Source: a virus. From it: a DNA stretch of 60,508 nucleotides. The stretch lies in IMG/VR virus record IMGVR_UViG_3300048836_000838, positions 1 to 60,508 of that record; one strand, given 5' to 3'. A program made the position numbers and the translations under genes. Shown here in pieces: positions 1 through 5,031 of the stretch (its first letter is position 1; each line of letters begins with the position of its first letter). The notes below the pieces were generated by a model, which was not told the origin of the DNA, did not search any database, and saw only the letters and a list, made by a program, of their open reading frames with translations.

Positions 1-127
1 TGCTTGGAAAAATGAGATTGTGGGCAGACGGTCAACGTCTATCACCCCGTCCGTCATCACCTGTACTTTCGTCGCCGCACTCGCAGACCCGGCAATGAGC
101 AGGGCCAGAAGCAAAAATATGAGTCGT
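1..127. repeat. Terminal direct repeat, left copy (circular overlap)
   Basis: Bases 1-127 are identical to 60382-60508. A single reading frame on the minus strand (a signal-peptide fibre protein) runs through the repeat from 132 into the right end of the window, so the two copies are one locus. The length of exactly 127 fits a common assembler k-mer overlap of a circular or circularly permuted genome better than a true packaged terminal repeat, which is inference. Confidence 0.95.
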
Positions 128-132
128 TTCAT
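1..132 (-). CDS. 5' end of the signal-peptide fibre-like protein that continues at the right end of the window
   Basis: The ATG at 132-130 directly follows the TAA stop (135-133) of the upstream gene. The first 44 codons lie here, and the same frame continues at 60381 down to 59410, giving a 367-residue protein across the map junction. Residues 1-19 are a classic Sec signal peptide: Lys-Arg, a run of Leu/Ile/Phe, then Gly-Ser-Ala-Ser-Ala before the likely cleavage site. At the right end of the window the ATG is missing because the window stops three codons into the gene, so this copy defines the true start. Confidence 0.85.
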   Translation of the reverse strand, partial: MKRLIFLLLALLIAGSASAATKVQVMTDGVIDVDRLPTISFFQA

Positions 133-327
133 TTAGCTATCCTTCCCAATCAGGTAGTTTCCGTTTTCGTCTGTGAGGTAGTTGCCGGATTCGTCTATTA
201 GGTAGTATTCGCCAGCGGCGAGCACCGGGAGGCCGGAAGGCCAGGAACCGCCAGCGAGCCACGCGACAGGGTTGAGAACGTCAACCACCGGGTTGAGCAC
301 TGGGTTGCAGATGACCGGATGGATCAT
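133..327 (-). CDS. Small late protein of unknown function with GNYL repeats
   Basis: A 64-residue protein that I do not recognise. Its C-terminal third repeats a Tyr-Leu-x-Asp-Glu-x-Gly-Asn motif (YLIDESGN, then YLTDENGN, then YLIG), a beta-hairpin-like pattern seen at the ends of some phage structural proteins. The N-terminus is rich in Pro, Val and Asn. It sits between a small head/neck-region protein (332-613) and the secreted fibre-like gene starting at 132, with its stop abutting that start, so it is probably translated with them. A structural or fibre-tip role is inference. A GGTAAGG site precedes the ATG. Confidence 0.6.
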   Translation of the reverse strand: MIHPVICNPVLNPVVDVLNPVAWLAGGSWPSGLPVLAAGEYYLIDESGNYLTDENGNYLIGKDS

Positions 328-331
328 AACC

Positions 332-613
332 TTACCCTATTTCCTGCGCACTATATGCCATGTCCACGACTACGGAAGGGGACACTCGAATCGCCTGCAC
401 TTCACATTCGAACGTGAAAGGAAGCCGCGTGGCGTCGGTAAGATCAATTGTCTTGATGGACTGGTATCCAACGCCGGCGTTGATCTCAACAAGCACCGTA
501 CCGGTCGATCCGGAAAAAGCAAGCTGGTGCCGCGCAACCCCAGAAGGCAGATGCGGAGACACGATAGCATAGGCGGCAGCCGGGAGATCTTCTACTTTAA
601 CTCGTAACGACAT
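332..613 (-). CDS. Small structural protein, probably head- or fibre-associated
   Basis: A 93-residue protein with no recognised domain. Its hydrophobic/polar alternation suggests a beta-sandwich. A strong AGGAGG site lies just upstream of the ATG at 613. It is 9 nt downstream of the head-tail adaptor gene and 4 nt before the 64-residue gene, inside the late operon. By position it could be a head-completion, decoration or small baseplate protein. The sequence alone does not decide between these. Confidence 0.6.
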   Translation of the reverse strand: MSLRVKVEDLPAAAYAIVSPHLPSGVARHQLAFSGSTGTVLVEINAGVGYQSIKTIDLTDATRLPFTFECEVQAIRVSPSVVVDMAYSAQEIG

Positions 614-622
614 ATATGCCTC

Positions 623-1033
623 CTAGACAAGGACGCGAGTAATAATGTTCGAGGAAGAAAGCAATCCTTGTAACGAGCGAAGAATGGACGGAAAATTTGT
701 ACGCCCTTCGCCGTTCCCAAAAGTGAGTGCGACGGGGCCGACCGAGAGGCTCTTCAGCTTCTGTTCAGAGAGCGGTGAAAGCGCGTTCGGAGTTGTTAGC
801 TCAATACGAACGGCTTCACAGAGTGCAGAAACGACGCCGCTGGGAGGCTCTTCACCCCAACGCAGCGGCGTCGTGATTTCTTCAGTTGAAGGAACCCATG
901 GCAGTACCTCGATGTAGTCCATTGCGCGAAGCACTGATGCTTCCGTGACTGTGAGTGTGTATCCGCGTGCGCTCAGATGCGCTTGGATATCCTCAAGGGT
1001 CGCGTATGTGTTGGTGCCTACTACGAGTGCCAT
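623..1033 (-). CDS. Head-tail connector/adaptor protein (gp6/DnaT-like)
   Basis: A 136-residue, mostly helical protein starting MALVVGTNTYATLEDIQAHL, an opening typical of phage proteins often annotated as DnaT-like or gp6-like adaptors. These start with a short strand and a Thr-x-x-Asp/Glu-Ala helix. They usually sit under the portal and form the first ring of the neck. The position after capsid and decoration genes supports this. The following Trp, Pro-Leu-Arg-Trp and Pro-Ser-Gly-Val-Val-Ser-Ala-Leu-Cys-Glu-Ala segments also match the family pattern. An AAAGGA site precedes the ATG. Adaptor identity is family-level inference. Confidence 0.65.
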   Translation of the reverse strand: MALVVGTNTYATLEDIQAHLSARGYTLTVTEASVLRAMDYIEVLPWVPSTEEITTPLRWGEEPPSGVVSALCEAVRIELTTPNALSPLSEQKLKSLSVGPVALTFGNGEGRTNFPSILRSLQGLLSSSNIITRVLV

Positions 1034-1045
1034 GAGTCCTTTCCT

Positions 1046-1312
1046 TTACTTGGTTGCCGTTGCCTTCGAACCGCGGGCGCGGGAAGGCTTCTCAGGGGCG
1101 GGCTGATCCACCGGAGCAGTTACCGGCTCTTCATCCTCCTCGTCTTGCAGAACCGGAATCTCGCCTTGAAATTCATAGCCTGCATTGATGAGAAGCTGTG
1201 CGAGGAAAGGATCAACCACCTCCATGCTGGGTTCGGTGAACCGACAGGCCTCCTTATCCTTTGCGGGATCCCACACTATAGCAGGTCGGTCACCTTTCTG
1301 GAACTGTGCCAT
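1046..1312 (-). CDS. Small late protein, hypothetical
   Basis: An 88-residue protein of unknown function. The first half contains Val-Val-Asp-Pro-Phe-Leu-Ala and an acidic stretch (DEEDEEP). The C-terminal 25 residues are rich in Pro, Ala, Arg and Lys and look disordered. GGAG lies about 8 nt before the ATG. It is tightly packed between the putative decoration protein (1318-1758) and the adaptor (623-1033). Such small proteins with charged tails are common between capsid and neck genes, but no function can be assigned. Confidence 0.55.
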   Translation of the reverse strand: MAQFQKGDRPAIVWDPAKDKEACRFTEPSMEVVDPFLAQLLINAGYEFQGEIPVLQDEEDEEPVTAPVDQPAPEKPSRARGSKATATK

Positions 1313-1317
1313 AACGA

Positions 1318-1758
1318 TTACTCCGCAGCAATGATCGTGGTTACATGTGTCTTCTCGGCCAGGGCCTTCCCAAGGATGGTCTTGGTCGGGAATGTTACAG
1401 TTGCAGTTTCATCAGCAACCCAGGCGTGCGCCGAGCCCGTGAGCGTAAGCGTAGCAACGCCTTTGACAAACACTAGACTCGTGCTGCTAATCGTGGCGCC
1501 GCCCAGGGCGGAAGTGTCTGCAACAGAAGCAGCCGTGGCAATGGTTCCGTTGAACCATTCATGCACTTCACCGGCAGCGGTAACGAGCTTGATTACAAGA
1601 GCCTGCGTCCAGGCGGCTGTAGTTGCAACCCGATCTGCAATAGCAGGCGTGATGGCGTAGGCGATATCACCGCACATGGCCTTGTCACGAAGAGCCTGCA
1701 TACGAGCAAGCTCCTCACGCACCAGCGGGGAGAGACCTACAAGTTCTTTCATATCCAT
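1318..1758 (-). CDS. Putative head decoration/stabilisation protein
   Basis: A 146-residue protein immediately downstream of the major capsid gene. After a helical N-terminus (about residues 1-45), the rest is rich in Thr, Ala and Val with short beta strands, including a Val-Ala-Thr-Leu-Thr-Leu-Thr-Gly-Ser-Ala segment near residue 105 that resembles phage Ig-like or decoration folds. GGAGG lies 6 nt before the ATG. Location next to the capsid gene and the beta-rich composition support a capsid-surface role. No motif proves it, and a tail-associated Ig-like protein is the alternative. Confidence 0.5.
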   Translation of the reverse strand: MDMKELVGLSPLVREELARMQALRDKAMCGDIAYAITPAIADRVATTAAWTQALVIKLVTAAGEVHEWFNGTIATAASVADTSALGGATISSTSLVFVKGVATLTLTGSAHAWVADETATVTFPTKTILGKALAEKTHVTTIIAAE

Positions 1759-1787
1759 AGTTGACCTCCGTCAGTCCAGGCTACAGA

Positions 1788-2729
1788 TTAGGAAGTGGCC
1801 AGGCCGGAGAGCTTGCCGTGATAGGCAGCCGGGCCGTGGTCCAAGCCGACCTGTCCGTAGATCTGTCCCTTGAGAGCAGCACCGGTCTTGCTCAGCTCCT
1901 CGTAGAAGATCAAGCCCTTGCCAGGCACCGGGCAGAAGACCGGGGAGATGACGCTCATCTCAACGATGGCCAGGCCGTCGTTCGGCATCTGCGGAGTCCA
2001 CACAACACCCAGCTGGGCGAAGTCGGTCTCAATGACATTCACGTTCACACCACCGACATTGCGGTCAGCAGGAGCGTAACCGAACAGTGCCGACAGGACC
2101 TGCTTCTGGAATGCGTTGACCAGGATGACCGGATTGACAAACACTGCACCGTTGGCAGCCATTTCACGAAGAAGCTGGTTGAACAGTGCCTTGGAAAGCG
2201 CAGCGGTGCCGGCAGCAATCGCATTTACAGTACAAGCAGCGAGGATGCCGCGAGTCTTGGGGGCAACATCAGCACTGGTAGCTTGCTGATAAGCACCCTG
2301 GATGAACGAAAACTCAGCATCGAGTGCGACCTGGCGCAGGTTCGCCATGATCTGGAAGTCCAGTTCGTTGGTGACAGGGTTGGCGCCGTTCATGGCCTTG
2401 TCGGTCGTCGCGTCAGCAGAGATGACCTGCGTGGTCGACTGCTTGGCGTACGTGACCGTGACAGCCTGGTGATGGATCTGTACCGTATTGGTCGCAAGCG
2501 AGCGACCGTAGGTGGTTGCGTTGGGGGCGGTGATCGCCTGGTTTTCCGTGCGGGCAGGCTGGGAGGCGCTGTTCAGTGACCAGGGCTGACTGGTCGGGAA
2601 GTCGAAAGCGCCGTACTGCTTGCCACCGTTCAGTCCGCCCATCATGTTCAGGAAAGGCGTCTGGGTCGCACCGACCAAGAACAGCTCACCTACGTAGTTA
2701 GGGCAGCTCCACATAGTTGCGTTGGCCAT
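1788..2729 (-). CDS. Major capsid protein (SU10/HK97-fold family)
   Basis: The 313-residue protein matches the SU10-type major capsid family: an N-terminal Thr-Pro-Phe-Leu-Asn-Met-Met-Gly-Gly segment, a Ser-Gln-Pro-Ala-Arg-Thr-Glu stretch around residue 58, a central helix with Asn-Glu-Leu-Asp-Phe-Gln (about 122), and a C-terminal Gly-Leu-Asp-His-Gly-Pro close to the end. This family forms the icosahedral shell and is made with a separate scaffold, here the gene just upstream. The start is fixed by GGAGGAAG 6 nt before ATG 2729. Its codon use is regular and it is likely one of the most expressed late genes. Confidence 0.85.
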   Translation of the reverse strand: MANATMWSCPNYVGELFLVGATQTPFLNMMGGLNGGKQYGAFDFPTSQPWSLNSASQPARTENQAITAPNATTYGRSLATNTVQIHHQAVTVTYAKQSTTQVISADATTDKAMNGANPVTNELDFQIMANLRQVALDAEFSFIQGAYQQATSADVAPKTRGILAACTVNAIAAGTAALSKALFNQLLREMAANGAVFVNPVILVNAFQKQVLSALFGYAPADRNVGGVNVNVIETDFAQLGVVWTPQMPNDGLAIVEMSVISPVFCPVPGKGLIFYEELSKTGAALKGQIYGQVGLDHGPAAYHGKLSGLATS

Positions 2730-2752
2730 GATATCTTCCTCCGAAGAATTGG

Positions 2753-3571
2753 TTATTTGTTGGCGTTCCGCTCAGCGATCTGTCGCTTGAGGGACACCAT
2801 GGCGGCAACGTCATTGGCCTTCTGTGCAGCGGCCAGCTTGGCTTGGAGGTCATCACCCCCACCACCATCACCGGAACCGCCACCAGAGCCTTGACTTCCC
2901 GACCCCTTGAGGAAGCGTTCTTTCATCGGATGCGCATTGATAATGGCTTCGATGCACTCTTCAGGGTCGGCGAACTTGCCGGGGTCTTTTCGAGAAAAAA
3001 TCTTCTCATTGTCCAAGTATCCAACAACAAAAGGCTTGCCTTGCTGATCGTACTCGACCCGCAGGCCGGTTTTGAAGCTGGCGTATGCAATGTCCGGGGT
3101 CAACATCGTTTTTTCACGCAGAAAATCGGACCGCTCAAATGCACCCAGAACCAAGAGTTCGTCGATGTTACCAAGCAACTTCTGCTCTTTGGCTGTGAGC
3201 TCCTGGATCTTCTGCTCATAACTCTTCTTAGTGTTGCTGAGATTTTCTTCGAAAGAGGCGGCGAGACCTTTCTTGATCGTCTCCACTTCACCAGCGTCGA
3301 TGAGCTTCTTGTCATCCAGGTTCTTGATCGTCTCCAGTGCCTTGCGAGCAGCAGCGGCATCCAGCCCGTCGTACGCCGTCTTCAAAGACGAGACTTCGGT
3401 TTTGAACTGTTCCGCCTGCTCCCGGTAGCTCTTGCTCTCCCCGTTCAGTTCTTTGATCTTCGACATTGCCTGTACGGCGTCGAAAGGGATTTCCTTCCCG
3501 TCGTCGTGAACGTAGACCGGCTTGCCATCTGCTACAACTGCGTTACCCTGTTCATCCAACTTCAGCTTCAT
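2753..3571 (-). CDS. Capsid assembly scaffolding protein
   Basis: A 272-residue, highly charged protein, mostly predicted helix and coiled coil (about residues 35-140), followed by a region with GFKTGLRVEY-like strands and a Gly/Ser/Asp-rich linker (about 228-245). It ends in a basic helix (LKRQIAERNANK). This architecture and the position directly before the major capsid gene are typical of phage scaffolds, which fill the procapsid and leave it during DNA packaging. An in-frame upstream extension to 3616 exists, but the GAGG-preceded ATG at 3571 gives the usual MKLKLDEQG start. It is the first gene after the promoter at 3684-3723. Confidence 0.75.
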   Translation of the reverse strand: MKLKLDEQGNAVVADGKPVYVHDDGKEIPFDAVQAMSKIKELNGESKSYREQAEQFKTEVSSLKTAYDGLDAAAARKALETIKNLDDKKLIDAGEVETIKKGLAASFEENLSNTKKSYEQKIQELTAKEQKLLGNIDELLVLGAFERSDFLREKTMLTPDIAYASFKTGLRVEYDQQGKPFVVGYLDNEKIFSRKDPGKFADPEECIEAIINAHPMKERFLKGSGSQGSGGGSGDGGGGDDLQAKLAAAQKANDVAAMVSLKRQIAERNANK

Positions 3572-3683
3572 TGTGCGTTTCCTCGCATTGTTAGTGTGCT
3601 CTTCCGAGCGGGACAACCTGCAACCTCACAACGAAGTTACAGAACCGATAGAAATTCGTAATACAAAATCGGTCGTTTTCCAA

Positions 3684-3723
3684 TACATAGGTGAGAAAAG
3701 AAAAAAGTCAACGACCGAGTCAA
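3684..3723 (-). promoter_or_regulatory. Late/head promoter with tandem TTGACT boxes
   Basis: On the minus strand: TTGACT (3723-3718), 6 nt, TTGACT (3711-3706), 16 nt, TATGTA (3689-3684). The second box and the TATGTA fit sigma-70 -35/-10 spacing. The extra upstream TTGACT at a 12-nt period is repeated at 18460-18499 on the other strand, including the intervening CGGT. It drives transcription leftward into the scaffold and capsid genes. An AT-rich palindrome lies just upstream. Activity is inference. Confidence 0.7.
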
Positions 3724-3742
3724 TTATTTTGTAAAATAATTG
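3721..3742. repeat. AT-rich perfect palindrome upstream of the capsid promoter
   Basis: Two 10-nt arms (3721-3730 and 3733-3742) are exact reverse complements separated by GT. The first arm overlaps the outer TTGACT box of the adjacent leftward promoter. It could be an operator, an UP-like element or, since it follows the minus-strand gene at 3812, a terminator of the incoming transcript. No role is proven. Confidence 0.7.
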
Positions 3743-3811
3743 GCCAAAATAAAAGCCCTCGATTTCTCAAGAGCTTCGTATATATGGGTATGGCAAGTAC
3801 TGCTCAGTGCG

Positions 3812-4108
3812 TCATAGTCGAGAACGTGCCCCCCCCCCCTTGCAATCAGCCGGACTTTCGTTTTCAATCAGCCAGTCCACCTCGGCGCGGGCGGCTGCGT
3901 GATCCGTCCATATAGGCATTCCTACCTCCCCTAGTTGGAACCCAGCGTCATCGAGCGCGTCAAACGCTAGGTGCTCTTTCTTCACTGCCTCCACCAGCGC
4001 ATTGTGACGGGCCTGAAGGGAGGCGTAGTCGGATTCTGCTGCACAAATAGGGCAGGATCGACGTAACTGCCCGTGCTGACAATCGCGTGCACTTGGATAA
4101 TCTCTCAT
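3812..4108 (-). CDS. Small Cys-containing protein, hypothetical, with a homopolymer near its 3' end
   Basis: A 98-residue protein with Cys10, Cys19 and Cys22 near the N-terminus (RDCQHG, then SCPIC), suggesting a small metal site, followed by a helix (LQARHNALVEAV) of a type common in phage accessory proteins. The start overlaps the stop of the upstream gene (TAATG). The coding strand crosses an 11-G run near its end, so the last residues (after about 90) depend on exact tract length. Function unknown. The 3571-3811 interval after it holds the leftward promoter and palindrome. Confidence 0.55.
   Translation of the reverse strand: MRDYPSARDCQHGQLRRSCPICAAESDYASLQARHNALVEAVKKEHLAFDALDDAGFQLGEVGMPIWTDHAAARAEVDWLIENESPADCKGGGARSRL
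3829..3839. repeat. 11-base poly-C homopolymer inside a coding region
   Basis: Eleven consecutive C on the plus strand (G on the coding strand). It lies about 7 codons before the stop of the 3812-4108 gene, so a one-base change alters only the C-terminus. It could be a slippage site, a phase-variable tract or a sequencing-sensitive position. Confidence 0.9.
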
Positions 4109-4416
4109 TACTCCTCCAGCGCCCGGCGGGCTATTGCGTATATTTCTGGCGACACGCCGTGCTCGGTCCTTGCCATAGTGACGTACAGCGCCTCCTCCAG
4201 CCTCGTCACTCGGGCGAGGATATCGTCACGCTGACGAAGTACGGCGTTCATGTCCTTTTGCCACGTCGCGAGTTTCGCTTCAGCCTGCTCGGCACGGAGT
4301 TTAAGAGCATTAAGCTCTGACCGGGCCATCCACTGCTCATCGATGCTTATGCGCTCCATTTCAGCAAGTTCTTTCTGAGCTGCAAAGTCATTTTCAATAC
4401 AGTATTTGCCACCCAT
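4108..4416 (-). CDS. Coiled-coil protein, hypothetical
   Basis: A 102-residue protein, strongly helical and charged from about residue 10 to 85, with heptad-like Leu/Ala spacing (LNALKLRAEQAEAKL). Coiled coil is the only visible feature. A GGAGGGGTGAG site precedes the ATG, and its stop overlaps the next start (TAATG), so it is translationally coupled to 3812-4108. Similar small coiled-coil proteins occur between MuF and scaffold genes in many phages. No function is assigned. Confidence 0.65.
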   Translation of the reverse strand: MGGKYCIENDFAAQKELAEMERISIDEQWMARSELNALKLRAEQAEAKLATWQKDMNAVLRQRDDILARVTRLEEALYVTMARTEHGVSPEIYAIARRALEE

Positions 4417-4443
4417 CTCACCCCTCCCCGACCAGCGCGGCCG

Positions 4444-4530
4444 CTAAAGAAAACACGATGCAAACGCACCAACAATGATGAAAGCAACAGTGATCAGCAA
4501 TATGCACTTTAGCTTTTCTAACGGATCCAT
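4444..4530 (-). CDS. 28-residue single-pass membrane microprotein
   Basis: This short frame encodes MDPLEKLKCI followed by a hydrophobic segment (LLITVAFIIVGAFA) and ends SCFL. GGAGAAGGG directly precedes the ATG at 4530, giving a convincing ribosome site, and it exactly fills the gap between two minus-strand genes. One membrane helix with N-terminal charges suggests insertion in the inner membrane. Function unknown. Shortness limits confidence. Confidence 0.5.
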   Translation of the reverse strand: MDPLEKLKCILLITVAFIIVGAFASCFL

Positions 4531-4539
4531 CCCTTCTCC

Positions 4540-4716
4540 TCAAAGCCGCTCCTTGGGCATCCCGTGCGACTTCCTCATATTTTCCAATCGTGTTCGGATA
4601 TCAGTAACCCGTGCTGGATCCGCCTGGAGGACAGCGCCTACGGAGATCCGGCGAGAATACTGCAACAAGAAAACCACATCCTCTACCAATTGCTTTTCAG
4701 TAGGTGTCAATGCCAA
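4540..4716 (-). CDS. Small helical protein, hypothetical
   Basis: A 58-residue helical protein if started at TTG 4716, where AGGAG sits 8 nt upstream and the overlap with the preceding gene is only 20 nt. An ATG at 4770 in the same frame would give 76 residues but overlap the preceding gene by 74 nt. The body (TEKQLVEDVVFLLQYSRR) is followed by a basic helix ending MPKERL and could bind nucleic acid or protein. Function unknown. Confidence 0.45.
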   Translation of the reverse strand: MALTPTEKQLVEDVVFLLQYSRRISVGAVLQADPARVTDIRTRLENMRKSHGMPKERL

Positions 4717-4987
4717 TGCCGCGCTCCTGTGCAATGCGGGTAAGGGCTCTAAGAGATAACGAACCGACATACTCTTTCTCCTTGAAGAAAAACACCTCAG
4801 GTGCGAACTTACTCATCACACCTACGAAGTGCTCGTATGACTCATATCGGTCGACGGGGACTTTCGGCTCCTTGAGACGGAACTCCTTGCCGTAATGCAC
4901 GAACGCCTGGTAGTGGTCGCCGTCCTGGATCCATCCTTTGAACCATCCTTCTTCGATATGCGTCAAGCTGATGAGAAACATAAGCAC
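4697..4987 (-). CDS. Hypothetical protein, 96 residues
   Basis: A short protein with aromatic-rich segments (HIEEGWFKGWIQDGDHYQAF) and a Tyr-Glu-Ser-Tyr-Glu-His stretch. No family recognised. An AAGGAGGTGCTT site makes the ATG at 4987 firm. It lies immediately downstream of the MuF/toxin gene (5032-7950), a place where MuF-toxin phages and prophages often carry a small antitoxin or immunity protein. That role is therefore a specific but untested possibility. Confidence 0.6.
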   Translation of the reverse strand: MLMFLISLTHIEEGWFKGWIQDGDHYQAFVHYGKEFRLKEPKVPVDRYESYEHFVGVMSKFAPEVFFFKEKEYVGSLSLRALTRIAQERGIGIDTY

Positions 4988-5031
4988 CTCCTTGGAGTGT
5001 TATACGAAGATGCAAGCACATACTGATCTAC

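Noticed and set aside
1-127. Terminal repeat as genuine packaged direct repeats (DTR)
   Set aside because: The length of exactly 127 and the reading frame continuing through it suggest an assembly overlap of a circular map; kept only as a finding to verify by depth.
1761-2579. Long open frame antisense to the major capsid gene (and similar ones at 48782-49741 and 51152-51967)
   Set aside because: These lie exactly opposite well-supported genes, have no ribosome sites or recognisable proteins and arise from the codon bias of the opposite strand.
4540-4770. Start of the small protein at ATG 4770
   Set aside because: It would overlap the upstream gene by 74 nt with no ribosome site; TTG 4716 has AGGAG at good spacing. 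Left as an alternative.
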